64,000 bases of DNA from Poa pratensis (taxonomy: Eukaryota > Streptophyta > Magnoliopsida > Poales > Poaceae). Positions within the stretch are counted from its first letter, which is position 1, and every line of letters begins with the position of its first letter. The DNA is taken from the NCBI GenBank assembly GCA_947311845.1, contig CAMZMU010000034.1, positions 96,149,131 to 96,213,130 of the forward strand, read 5' to 3'. The notes below the pieces were generated by a model, which worked only from the letters and a program-made list of their open reading frames with translations, did no database searches and was not told the origin of the DNA. The position numbers were made by a program, and so were the translations under genes. Positions 1 to 11,612 of this stretch are shown piece by piece.

Positions 1-33
1 TCACCTGAGGCATGTGTGTTGGTTATATTCTGA

Positions 34-198
34 AATGGTGTGCGATCCCCAACGCGCTTTGAAGACCACATATTAGCAATATGGGATAATCCTGTAGTGG
101 AGATGTCAGATCAGCAGAAAGGTAGTTATATCAATAATATAATCAATAAAGTTCGCCCTTTTATTAGTTGTGGAGATGTGGAGAAAAATCATTTGTAG
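34..198 (+). pseudogene. Unrecognised exon-like open frame
   Basis: An open frame of about 54 codons ends at TAG (196-198) and is preceded by an in-frame TGA. The composition (RFEDHILAIWDN, KGSYINNIINKVRPF) looks like real protein rather than random translation, but I do not recognise the family. No clear start codon or splice site frames it, so it is probably part of an exon of a decayed or captured gene that extends left of the window. It lies just upstream of the E2 exon relics on the same strand, and nothing shows that they belong together. Positions 199-463 show no further coding signal. Confidence 0.25.
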
Positions 199-463
199 TC
201 TGCTTCATATTGTGCTTTACAGCTTTGTAGGGTGATCAGATACCTATCAGTATTCATATGCGATACATGCTGTCAGATCCATATTAGTAGTGGAGATCAA
301 CACCATGGTTTCGTACTTGCTGTTTTTTGAACAGGAGTTATGTTTCCTTCTCTGTTTCATTGCATTAGTTTTATACTCCAAAATCTGTGCACATAATGCA
401 TAGCAAAACAATTTTACCAGCATTATAGCGAGATCCAAGTGTTTTAACTCCTGTTCTTTTCAG

Positions 464-697
464 GTTACTGCGAACCGCATCTTGGCCTCGAAAACAACCA
501 TCCCACATTACTACTTGACAGTTGACAAACGGGTTGATAATCTTATCGAGTATGTTTTTTCATGCCTGATTTTGTAAAACATGCAATGGATCACTTTAGT
601 ACTGCGGTGCATACATCAGTTCTGTTTGTCTAAAGAAGAGTTCACTGCAGGAAATTTCTGGTGGAAATAACATCTCTATTAATGACTTGTTATAAAG
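464..697 (+). pseudogene. Mitochondrial pyruvate dehydrogenase E2 fragment (two exons)
   Basis: Two neighbouring exons match the catalytic domain of dihydrolipoamide acetyltransferase, the E2 core of the mitochondrial pyruvate dehydrogenase complex. Exon a (464-550) follows a good acceptor (tcttttcag) and encodes a 29-residue stretch with TIPHYYLTVD, the hallmark segment of plant mitochondrial E2. Exon b (about 636-697) encodes LQEISGGNNISIND and then runs into a stop because one G is missing before TTATAAAG, where the family has LVIK. The donor after exon a reads GAG|TATG and lacks the normal GT. Lipoyl and subunit-binding domains are absent. The intron is retained, so the copy arose from genomic DNA and not from mRNA. 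It lies just outside the left end of the Helitron and may be a gene relic or cargo of another element. Confidence 0.7.
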
Positions 698-709
698 GTA
701 ATAGTTTCG

Positions 710-951
710 CATGTCCTTATGCCTTTATGGTGCTTCTCACACGTATATTGTTTCTCTTGTAATTTTGGATGAATGATTTTATTCGGCAGTAAGTTGTCGT
801 AGCATTTGTACCCAGCAGTTCAATTGGATTTCAGGAAAAAACAAACAATATAGAAACCTGAGTTTTATGCTGGTCTTAGCGATGTGACAACCGCGTCCAG
901 CGACAGTTTGTCCTTGTTTCGGCTTAGCAACCTCCATAATTATTAACTTCA
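710..951. other. Non-coding stretch between E2 relic and Helitron end
   Basis: No coding frame, RNA gene or transposon terminus is visible here. It is AT-rich and ends at the A that precedes the CTAG terminus of the Helitron. Confidence 0.4.
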
Positions 952-1721
952 CTAGTACAGTGCCCGTGCGTTGCCAGGCCTCTTATTCGAATATTTGCAT
1001 GTACACAAAAGACATGAATTTGACATTCAATCGAAATGATTTTTGAATCAAAATTTTGTGTAAGTGCGACACACGTTTGTTAAAACATAACACATGAGTG
1101 TTTTTCGGATTTATTATGCGATCTTTTTCCAAAATATCATTCCAAAAGAAATTTTAATAGGCTTGAGAAAATAAAAATCTTTTTTTCACAAGGATAGTCA
1201 AAATTTGACTTTGTATGCATATAGTAAGTGTGTGCGTGCTCCTAACAATTTTCAGAAACCTTAATATGAAACGTTGATCGAGTCACTGACGGGCAAAAGT
1301 GCTTCATGGCATGATCGTGGGTTTTGTTGCATTGCTAGGAGCCTGGAATTTTTTTTCTTTTTAGCCCAAAACGAGACGTCTTGCTAATTATGTGCTGCTG
1401 CTTGCTCGCCATTTTTCATCAGGCCATTTTTCGTCAAGTACGGCATGCTCCCGTAGTGGATGGTCGACGCCTGCTCCGCACCTCGCCGATGTCTGGTAAT
1501 TCGATTTGAATCGATTTGGCTTCTATTTTGCAAAGATTTCTCTCTGAATATGGATGTCAGTTGTTCCTCATCCTGACAGCAAACTATTATATATGACTTA
1601 TAGCTTACAAATTGGAACAGAACACGGATTACCTTATAGCATACTGTTTTGAGAAACAACAGTAGCATTACACTGCAAATTTTCATTGTGAATAATAATA
1701 GTATTACTTTTTGATTTGTAG

Positions 1722-1847
1722 ACTGTCAAGTACCAATCACCAGGTTGAACGTGTATTTGCTGATAGGGAAACCAAAGTGGATGGTGATGTTGTGCTGCTA
1801 GAATATTTATTCAAAGGTCAAGGTCTTCGTTATGCAGAATCATCCTG
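1722..1847 (+). pseudogene. Captured exon of a CHD1/CHR5-type chromatin remodeler
   Basis: A single exon with an acceptor (tttgtag) and a donor (TG|GTAATT) reads HQVERVFADRETKVDGD and then LEYLFKGQGLRYAESSW. This matches the chromodomain linker of plant CHD1-type remodelers (CHR5), where the family reads close to QVERI.ADR and EYLVKWQGL.YAE.TWEK. The aromatic residue of the usual KWQGL is replaced (KGQGL), which would damage the chromodomain cage. It lies inside the Helitron, antisense to Rep/helicase, with no other CHD1 exon recognised nearby. I infer exon capture; the parent gene should be elsewhere in the genome. Positions 952-1721 and 1848-2300 show no other recognisable gene. Confidence 0.7.
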
Positions 1848-2300
1848 GTAATTTTCACTTATTATCTGGGTTGTTAATTTTAACGGCTGCTAAACTATAT
1901 ATTACCCTGCATCTGGATATTTAAGTGATATAAAACTGCTCTACCCTGATGATTGAAATGAGTGTGAACATGTTAGTTGTAGCGACATGATATTATGTAA
2001 AAAAAATTGTCGATGCTATAGCCATCAAGAATAGTTAATGGCACCCACAAAAGAACATAAAACTAATCAAGTAGAACAAAAAGACAAGAAAGAATAACAC
2101 GCATGTATCATCCCTCTTAAGACGTAACGATATACAATGTTCTTTGTGCTTTTCCCGGGCTGCCTGGGCTCTATCTCGGGTCCTGCATCCATAGTAAAAC
2201 ATGCCATTAACATAGTTAAACACGAATTACTCCCAAAATCGAGTTGAACTGCACATAATAAATAAAATTCTATCCATAACTAAAAAACTACAAAGTATGA

Positions 2301-5300
2301 TTACATGTAAAGTATAAGTGCCAAATAACTCACCTGTGATGTAAGGACCTCTCTCCAGACGATGTTCTTTGTGTACGTACCATTAGTACATTTGCTATCA
2401 TTTGAGCTAGTCTTCTTGCTGTTAGTCGGCGGGACGGCAAGGATCTTTATGTTCTTTCTGGCGGTGCATCTAGATAGCGTGACATACAACTGCCCATGAG
2501 AGAAAACCGGCTCAGGCAAATAAATACCAACGTTGGGAATAGTCTGACCCTGTGCCTTGTTGACAGTCATGGCAAAGCTGAGCCTAATTGGAAATTGCTT
2601 CCTCTTGAACTGAAAAGGGGACATCTCATCATCAGAGGGGCAAAGGGGGATTCTTGGCAAGAAAATCCTCTTTCCAGCGTGTTGCCCCAACACAATTTCT
2701 GCATCAATGACATTCCTCTGGAATCCTCGGACCACAAGCCTTGTGCCATTGCAAAGTCCATTCGCTGGGTCAATGTTCCTGAGCAATATGATAGGGCAGT
2801 TAATCTTGAGCTTCAACTCATGCGGTGGCAATCCATTGGGGGTCAAAGTGTTGAGGAAATCAGATGGGTAGTAGTTATGAGGGTCGTCCACCGCATTGTC
2901 AAAGCTATGATACACCATCTCATCTCCCTGGAATCTATCGATCATCTTCATATTAATTCTGTCCACACAATCATTTCGTGTGGATAAGATTGCTCTAGAG
3001 GTGATGAGTTTGGGTCTGACATGTTAGCACCGAGACTGGGGAATACATAGTCTATAAGTGCATCAAGGTCAGCGTCCTTTCCTGTAGATGTCACACATAT
3101 CTCGTCTGGAAGGCGGACGTCACCATCACCGTTGGTCTTCTCCGTGCCACCACCGATGCGCAACAGGTATGTAGCAAACCACGGATCGCTATGTGCCCTC
3201 ATATTGCGTACTAGCTTTAGGTGACGCATGCAATCCCAAAGGTAAGACCTACGCAGCGAAGAGTCGATTATCTGAGCCCTCGACCCCTTACGGACAACAG
3301 GGAGGACCTGTCTAAAGTCTCCACCAAACACAACCGTCTTTCCACCAAATGGCAGGCCTGGTTGGCTCATTATATCACGCATACTATTGTCTAGCGCCTC
3401 CACTGCATGCCGCTTAGTCATGGAAGCCTCATCCCAAATAATGAGAGAAGCTGACTGTAGGAGCTTGGCAATGCCGCTTTGTTTGCTGAAGCTACAAAAC
3501 CCACCATCATTAATGCTTAGCGGTATCTTGAACCGTGCGCAGTTCTCCCACCTGGCATTATCGATACGGCAACACCAGACGTAGCTGTTGCCACAGCAAT
3601 CTTAATCCTCCCGCGTACGGTTGCGAGCAAAGCCTTGTACAGAAAAGTCTTCCCTGTGCCTCCAGGTCCATCTACGAAGAACACACCACCCTCCTCACCG
3701 TCAACGGCAGACATAATTTCATTGTAGGCAGCCCTTTGCTCGGTATTAAGTGACTTCGATAGATTTTTGTCCTCATCGTTGAGCTCGATGGTGGACTCTT
3801 CGAAGATCTCCCTTGCTACACCGGTGGCAGTGTCATATTCCTCATTGATATGAGGAAGAGGGAATGAATTTATTTCCTTGCCCATTGATTGTATCATATT
3901 CCTGATATCTATCAGAACCATTTGTTCAACTGCAACTTTGGATGCATTGTTACGATGATAGTCTTGTGACATTGCCTCCAGGTGCTTCTCCCAGAGTCCA
4001 CGCACATAGCTTGGCTCACAAAATACCAATATAGTTGCAAAGAGCCTTCGTAGAGACGATGGCATCTCAAACAATGAAGATTCAGTCAGGGCTTCATCTA
4101 GTGTGTTGTCTACTTCGATAAATCCCCTCCTCTCTGCAGCTTCACGAAAGGTAGGTAGTATCTCGCCATTAACTGTCTTTAGGTCATCAAAGGAGGTGGC
4201 TCCTGTGACGTGGTTTAGCAGAACCTGTAGGTAATAGCGTTCCCCCTCGGCCGGATGAGCTGAGACAATTCGTCCAACCCGTCCACCTGTTTTTCTTTTT
4301 CTTCTTTGCCAGTATTTATTTTTCTGTCCTGTTTGCCAAGTATACCACTCGGGGAAGTCCCTGTACAAGATAGAACGGGCCTCATCATGTAATCTGTTTG
4401 CCTCGAAGTACTCTGTAAGCATCGACTTCTCAGCACCTTCACCGTTAACTACACTTTGGATATCCTGGCCCTTTTTGAACGACACCATGTGCATATTTGG
4501 GAGATGGAGTTGAAGCTGCATCACAGGTGGCGAGTTCTTACTCAATTCAAATCCGTATATCCTCCACAAGGCTTCTGGAGGAGTCACCCACCTAGCATCC
4601 CTATATTGTTTGATTTCATCTATGTCTCCGCTGTTATCTGCCTTGTCAGCCTCACTCACAGCAATAGAAGCACGGTCATGACCCTTGTATATATACTTGA
4701 ACAAGTATTTAACTGCCTTTATGCTTTCACACGCCTCAACATTGATGTGACAATTGAAGTAACGCAGTAGGTGTGGGTTGTATGGGACCACCCACCTATT
4801 ATCTAGCCATTCCTTTCGAACCTTTGCTTTATGACCGTCTTGACGTCTTCTGTATTGCGGGTATGAGTCCTTGCCCTGTAAGGAAGCCGCATTGAATGGT
4901 CGGGGGTAATGATTGTTGCAAGCAGGACGACCCTTTGTGCATGGGCAATTTGGGTTCAAAGCACCACAAGGGCCATGCATCATATGCTTGACGACCATCT
5001 TGTACAGATCTGGATACTTTTTCTTGTCTGGGAGCTCGGCTGAGATAAGACGGTCATACTGCTCGGGGCATGTGAGCTTGTACTGCCCATCCATGATGAG
5101 CAGGAAGTGGGCATGCGGCAGGCCCCTCTTCTGGAATTCCACGACATACACATATGCCCTCACTTTGCCTAGGATGTCCTTTTGAAGCAACTTATACTTC
5201 AGTTCCTCTAGCTTCGCCCTAAAAAAACGCACAACCAGATCTGGACGATCCTGAGGTTTCTGGCCAGGGTAGAGTTCCCGCTTGATCTCATCCCAGTTTG

Positions 5301-6755
5301 GGTTGCATGTCATAGTGAGGAAGACATCTGGCTTACCATACTTGCGCACCAAAGCCATAGCATTCATGTAGCGACGCCTCTTGTCACGTGGACCTCCTAT
5401 AAATGACGTTGACAACACTGTCCGCTTTCCAACAGCGTCAGCCCTGCCCTCACCTGCATGTAAGCTGTCCACTAAGCCTTGGTACAGGTCTGCCCTTATC
5501 TTATCTTGCTGACCCCATATATAGTCCAACCGAGAGTTCTCAATCTTGATGTATGTATCGACTGCGAACTGTTGGAAAAGACGTTTGCCATAGAGTATGG
5601 GGTTGAATATCTCAGGACGGATTTGGAGTTTGTAGCAGTAGTAGTCCCGTACGGACACGCGTAGTCTACCTCCAGAAGCTGCAGGTTCATAAACAAAGTT
5701 AATATCATGTGTAAAAAGGAGAGTACAATGAACTGTACGGAATGCACACTAACCACTAACCTGCATCATGATCATCGCCATTCCCAGCACGAGCAAGACG
5801 AGCTGCACGAGCTTCCATGACATCGTCATAGGATTTATTTTCCTTTGGGATATCTGTATGCCACCCAAGTTCACCTTTGGGGAAGAAGAGAGGATATGAC
5901 AGTGGGTCGTAGCAGCCATGATAGGACCGAATGCCATATATATCTGTATTATTCCCTTGCAGGATGATGCTTCGCTCGAACTGTCTTTGGCGATTGCTCC
6001 CCTCCACCCACACAGCGACTACCTCTGTAGTGGTTGGTGCATTATATCTTCTTTGATCCATCCTTTGGTCGAGGTTTAGTGTAATACGATAGTCATCAAC
6101 ATCCTCTACATTTCCCATAGTCCTTAGGTTTTGTGAGTGGGTTGCCACGAAGTATGTCGACCAAGTGTGTGATTACTTCTTTGTCTTTCTCTTGCTGTTC
6201 TTTGCGACAACTCTGATACCTATGCTCCAAACTGGGGTCATCATCATAGAAGTAGAGCTCCAGGTGATTGCTCTCCATACCATCTTGAATGCCAAATGAC
6301 CGAGCGTTGTGATACATTTTGCCATGGGCACGGAAAGTATAGATAGGATGTTTTGTTGTGTTAGTGGTATCACTATCAAGGTTACAGTACAATGAGGTGA
6401 ATGAGAAATGCCCATTGAAAAATCTGATGTTGTCACGAAAATGCCGTGCGTCTGGGTCTCCACTCGTCCAGAGCCTCATGAGTTCGGGCGGTGTATCCTG
6501 ATTGTATAGTTTGGTCTTCCCACCACGGCAGCAAAACCCAGGTGACTCATACTCGAACCTCTTTGCATGGCAGTGTAAGCAGCTTTCTACTGGCCTCAGC
6601 ATGTGTGTTTCTGGCGGCATACTGCTATACACCATGTCGTAGGGATCTGGGGCACTTGAAACTGGAGCATAATCATCGGTTGGCTCATCCATTTCCACAT
6701 CATTGTCGGAGTAGTCCTCTAAAATTGTTATTAATAACATGAGTCCAACAAACAT
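2301..6755 (-). pseudogene. Helitron Rep/helicase (RepHel), frameshifted
   Basis: Rolling-circle Rep plus PIF1-type helicase that would nick, unwind and move the Helitron. In coding order: 6755-6145 N-terminal part; 6148-5761 (NLDQRMDQRRYNAP); intron 5760-5679 (cag|gttagt to ctgcag); 5678-3517 with the Rep domain: TMTCNPNW, the HUH motif PHAH (about residues 181-184 of that frame), and the paired tyrosines in YLFKY (318 and 322), then the Walker A loop GPGGTGKT (664-671); 3500-2990 with Walker B-like IIWDEAS and FGGDFRQVLPV; 2990-2301 with the C-terminal helicase motif FAMTVNKAQGQT and LYVTLSRC. Frame breaks occur near 6145, 3525 and 3003, so no intact protein can be made. Catalytic residues are all still readable, which suggests fairly recent decay. 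Confidence 0.9.
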
Positions 6756-6878
6756 GCATAAGATATAGAAACAATGGTGTGTAATATGTGCAAAGTACCT
6801 TGTCCAGCGAACATGTAGACTTCATCGTCTTCAGAGTCTTCCTCTAGTATGACACCCTCATCATCCCCTATCGTACTA

Positions 6879-7371
6879 CTCCCTCCGTTCCTGTATCTAA
6901 GGCGTATAGTTTTTTTGCACGGAAATTAGCACAACGAGCTGGGTGGAGAAAAAAAACGTGACTTTCCTTTAGAGGAGACGTTGGACTAGAGAGAAAATAG
7001 GGAATCGATATGTCCTCTCTCTCCCGATGGGATTAATATCCTAACAAATCCCACCATTTGCTCCGTTGATCAACAAAAAGATTCCTTACACGCGCAGCCA
7101 GAGCGAGAGAAAAAAGGAAAGAAGTACTCGCACGTTTTTTTTTTCCTTTTGACATGCTACGGTTGTTGGCCTGGATGGATGTAGCGCTTGTGTTTTGAGA
7201 AAAGAAAATTCCGCGGTTAGCTCAGCTATAATTAGCGATCAAACAACCTCCATGATCTCAGGGATTTCCTTCTACTTTGCACACGGGGAGCCAGCAAAAA
7301 CTGTCAATGGACCATATATTTTGAAACCAATACCAAAAAACTATACGCCTTGGATTCAGGAACGGAGGGAG
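6879..7371. mobile_element. Long Stowaway-like MITE inside the Helitron
   Basis: Terminal inverted repeats start CTCCCTCCGTTCCTG and extend for about 37 bp with few mismatches (both ends continue into AAGGCGTATAGTTTTTT). The element is flanked by TA on both sides (6877-6878 and 7372-7373), as expected for Tc1/mariner-type Stowaway elements. At 493 bp it is longer than most Stowaways and has no coding capacity. Confidence 0.85.
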
Positions 7372-7559
7372 TATTATTTATGAGACCCAACATTCAAATA
7401 GGTTTCCGAAAAAAATTAAGTAAGAACTCGCCATTAAATTACCATCAACAGTGTGTTGTGGGCATGTTTGAAGAATTTGGTCAGGTTCGGGAGCTCGAGA
7501 GGCAATTTCTGTGAGTAAGGCATCAAAGTATGGGAATTTTAGAGAATTTATATAATAAT

Positions 7560-8885
7560 AAGGGGAAAAATTAAGTTACAAACATTACCATTCGTAGTGA
7601 GGACTGGATTCGCTGGACATTCTAAACCAGTTAGGGGTTCCACATTCATCGTTAATAAATCATCTGTAACAGCAATCGCTTTCTTCTTACTACTTTCATA
7701 GAATGCTTCGTTTCGGCGACACAATAATGCATTCCTTTCTCCATGTGTCACATGTTTCCTCCCTGATATCTTACTGACATCCATGTCCGAGGTATCCTCA
7801 TCGTCCACTGTTTCTGAAACAGTTTGGATATAAATAGGGGTACCGCTTACCACAGGAATGGACCAATCACAAGTGGGTATAGAGGCATCTGCCTTCTCGT
7901 GAACAACCTCTGGGATCCACTTTGGGTTCTCCATGGCTATGGACTCTGGGCTCAGAGTGTTGCGTCGTGATTCACGTCGAGAATTTTTTGCATGCTTTTG
8001 CTCTGGAGTCATCTTGGCATAGCGTAGCCGGTCTTTTGCACGTGTAGCTTCGATTTGCTCTGATAGAAGCACATGATAATGCTAAATAAGTAAGATTGTT
8101 GGGTGGCAATCGTAGATAATTCATAATTTTTTATTAGTGTTGTGTAATTATTACCGTTTGATGATTTCTTTTTCTGACGGGCTTCACGATTTCTCTTTAG
8201 CAGTTCCTCCTTTTGGTGAACATCCATATGTGCATATCTTTCCCTATCCCGTTGCCGTTTCCGTTCTTTTGGATCCTTGGGTTGTTGCTTAGCGTTGGAT
8301 GCTGTGGGTTCTTGCTGAAGGATGGATGGTGTGGGGTCATCATTACTGGATATCTTCATATGGAGAGTACCTACACATTGATAAAAAAATCAGTCATAAA
8401 TAATAATACATAAATATTAACTTAGTTCTGTTATGTGTCATACCAGTCAGGTGGTTTTCTTGCCCTTCATTTGGTATATGAGTTGGTTGCCTCAGGTATG
8501 TGTCATTTCTTCTTAGCCATTCTGTATCCTCGTGGGGATCCACATTTTCCTTGTTCCACACAGATAGACTTGTCGCCAGTTGTCCCTCTTCTTCGTGAGG
8601 ATCTACATTTTCCTTGTTCCATGCAACGTCTCCTTGTGGATCATGTTGGAGATCACTGTTACAAACTGGTGTGTTTTGTAGCTGAGTGAGCACACCTAGA
8701 CCTGTCGCCAGTTGTGCCTGTAGGGGATGAACAGATGTACGAGATTTCTTCTGATGATATGCTTCACGACGCTTCTGTAGCATTTCATCTTTTTCTGGCT
8801 TATCCATTTGCGCATATCGCTCCCTGGCATGTTGTCTCTTACGTTCTTTCGGATCTGTAGGTGTTTGTTGTGTAATGCATGGCAC
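7560..8885 (-). pseudogene. Helitron N-terminal exons with repeated basic motif
   Basis: Upstream of RepHel on the same strand are three open segments (8885-8394, 8359-8160, 8072-7575) separated by likely short introns. Each carries a version of one basic, charged motif of about 40 residues: DPKERKRQHARERYAQMD, DPKERKRQRDRERYAHMD, and a weaker AKDRLRYAKMTPEQKHAKN. Such N-terminal repeats precede the Rep domain in some grass Helitron proteins; a role in DNA binding is a guess from the charge. The first segment also holds an internal duplication around WNKENVDPHEE / WNKENVDPHED. A start at 8885 (MPCITQQ) is plausible. The MITE at 6879-7371 lies between these exons and RepHel, probably in an intron. 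Confidence 0.6.
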
Positions 8886-11610
8886 AGGGAACCTGCAGTA
8901 CCAGTACCAATGTAATTAGATGTCTACATTGTCAGATGGTACATTTACACATGAGGTGACATATATTACTTGTATTGATGGTGTTGGGTAGTTCTTTGAA
9001 GGGAGCACGGTCCAGTGACCGTGTCGGGGACCCCATTTACTGCAAGAAAAAATAATAGACTTGATCAGAGCTCAATACACAAAGTATATTTTTGTGAAGT
9101 CTGCATACCCAGATGCCTCTGGTTCATACACAGATTTAACGTATTTGTCAAGCTTCAAGCTTTTGAGAAACTTAACCTGAAGCTTTTGAGAAATCATCCT
9201 ACTCAGTGGATATGGTTCTGCTTCACTGCAGGTTTGTGTGTCATGGTAGAGTACCTCATTCAGATTATGGGCTTCAGGTTAAGATTTTGGAAACTTAAAC
9301 TGAAGCTCTTGAGAAATCATCCTACTCAGCTTCACTGCAGGTTTGTGTGTCATGGTAGAGTACCTCATTCAGATTATGGGCTTTTGGCAACCAAAGAGAT
9401 TTTGACAAGTGCAGATATGTGTTTTACCTGGTCGTAGGCACTGGGTTGTTATGGTTTTTCAGTGGATTGATACTGTTACTATAGTGGCGGGCCCAAGATT
9501 TCAAGAGTGTGTATTCAAAGTTTTAAGGTGTAATTCTTATTTGACAGTCTAAAGCCTAGTTTTTCATGTATAATTGATTATAGCATCATATATTTGTAAT
9601 TGTATAATGTATAAAAGATATGATAAGATTCGAGTATTATATCATAGTCATAGCACCAGATCGAAATTGTGCAACTTCTCAAAATCCTGTCACCGTGAAC
9701 AGTTCGCAACTTGTGTCCCCGAATCTCCGACGAGTCATGACTAAGAATTTTTTGACATTTGGTAAATCTCACAGTACGTACTCTCAGTATTCTTTACATG
9801 GCACGGCTGTTCTCAGGAGTCAGAATATAGTATAGATCAACAGAAATCCAGTAGGTCGTATGGGTTCTTTCTTAGGAATAGTAATTTTAGCACTGAGTGG
9901 TATGAAAGTTGCCGATTGGGGATTTATTTATCTAATAGCTTCAATCAGATAAACAATTGAATTTAGAGGGTTATTATATTTCTAGCAAGTTTACTGCTAC
10001 ATATAGGACGAACATGGTCTAAAATAGTAACAGTGCATATAGAGTGGTCAACTGATTATGGGATCACACCGCTAGCTAGATGATTTTTCACTAATTTATT
10101 GACGAATTCCCATCGATCAGGTTTTGACTTCATTTGTGGTGCTATTTTAGTTCTTTATGCTGGTGGGAAAAACAATTTATGACTGATACGATCACTTAGC
10201 TGTGGAATTCAAGTTTTGTTAACAAATGTCTTATAGATATCCATTTTTCAGACTCTGATTTGAAATCAAGTTTTATTATTTATGACTGGTACGATTTTTG
10301 CCAAGGTAAAATACTTAATGCTGGTATCCTAGAGCTTTGCTTATGCTGCTAGGACATAATACAGAGTCATATGTTGAAGCTGCACATGCATTATCCCTCT
10401 CAGAGAAAACAATTTCAATTATGTTTGTCTAACCATATACACATATTTGTATCTTTCTGTTAAGTGAATGTGTCTTGTAGCTTATCTTTGTCATGGGGGT
10501 ATTAAACCTGTGACAACGTCAAGACAAGCTATTGTTGGTGTATTCAACAACAACAGGAAAAATGATCTGCGAGTGCGCAAATAATACAGAGCTCTCCATT
10601 TGTGTTGTAGCAAAGCTTAAATGGTTCTCGTTTTCCCTGATTGCAGGAATTTGTGAGTCCTCACCACTCCTGTAACAATATAGTTAAGTTCAAATGCAGC
10701 AATGCACGCTCTAATGTGAAGTTCGAGTCAAAGTTTCTGCTCCTTTTTGGAGGATTTTGGTTAACCCGTTTGCCTTCATTATAGAATTACTAAACTTGAT
10801 GTTTTGCTCCTTTTTTTTGTTGTATGTTGTTACTAAGTTGTGATTTACGTACAAAGATGATACACTATCGACTTGTATAAGATCTTACAGTAAAAAACAC
10901 AAACAATGCACAATGTACTAGGTTGTTAGCATGATTTGCAGAACTTCTTATTAGAATCTGACTTGAATTAGATTTTGCTCTTAGTAAATAGTGTAAATGC
11001 CACTTTAACCATGCATATAATTTCATGGCCAGCTTCTTAGCTCTGCTGATAGTTCCCTCACCTAAGTGAGCTAAGAAGATATCATGTTGGCGCTCTCCTC
11101 CTGTTTCATATCTTTAGGCATTCTACTAAGAAGCAAAATGTGAAATATGTAGAGACGGAAAATAAAAAATTATAGAAAGCTTACAAATTATATCTGAATC
11201 TGAAGCCTCAAGTCCTCAACGGTTGGAGGCACACGAACGGCGAATGAAATTTGAAGCCCAGCTGCGGACGTCCTGGTCGATAGCCGTAGGCGACAGGCCG
11301 AGGTCTGGAGGAGGAGGGAACCAGGTCCTGGTAGATAGCCGTAGACAGAGAACCGACGAGGTTCGGACTTGGGAGAAGGGCAGACTGGCCGCGCCGTCGC
11401 CGCGGCGGACGGACGAGTTTAGAAGGGCCTATCGCGAACTGACGCGAGGAGACGGAGGAATCGGGTGGAGATGCTTGATCGATAAAGCTAATTGGGCTTG
11501 CTATGTAGTTGGGCCACGATATATATACACTTTTTTTTAGAAAGCACTCCTATAGTTTCTCAAAAAAAAAAACACTCCTCAGGGTATATACTCCCACCTC
11601 TAGTAGATAA
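8886..11610. other. Helitron 5' region without a recognised gene
   Basis: About 2.7 kb between the first Rep exon and the proposed 5' end. It holds the imperfect duplication at 9177-9383 and, at 11223-11540, a GC-rich open frame of 105 codons (Arg/Gly-rich) close to the 5' end that I cannot assign. GC-rich blocks like this may be the promoter and first untranslated exon of RepHel or captured DNA. The rest (9440-11200) is AT-rich with no recognisable exon. Confidence 0.4.
9177..9383 (+). repeat. Imperfect tandem duplication, period 123 bp
   Basis: The block 9177-9274 (ctgaagcttttgagaaatca to attatgggctt) recurs at 9300-9383 with one 14-bp gap and about one mismatch. The high similarity points to a recent local duplication. 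One frame stays open through both copies for 140 codons (9015-9437), but the product is not recognised. Confidence 0.75.
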
Positions 11611-11612
11611 GA

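Larger units (their letters stand above)
952..11612 (-). mobile_element. Autonomous-type Helitron, apparently complete, decayed
   Basis: The 3' end is at 952-955 (CTAG, followed by T on the minus strand), with the subterminal block tgcccgtgcgttgc (960-973) typical of grass Helitron 3' hairpins; the stem is degenerate here. The proposed 5' end is TC at 11611-11612 (minus strand TCTTATCTACTAGAGG), preceded by A, so the insertion sits between A and T as Helitrons require. The interior contains the expected Rep/helicase gene on the same strand (2301-8885). Length is about 10.7 kb. The element also holds a MITE (6879-7371) and a captured CHD1-type exon (1722-1847). The 3' end is well supported; the 5' end is inferred from position, the A/T rule and general resemblance, and could be wrong. 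Confidence 0.7.
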
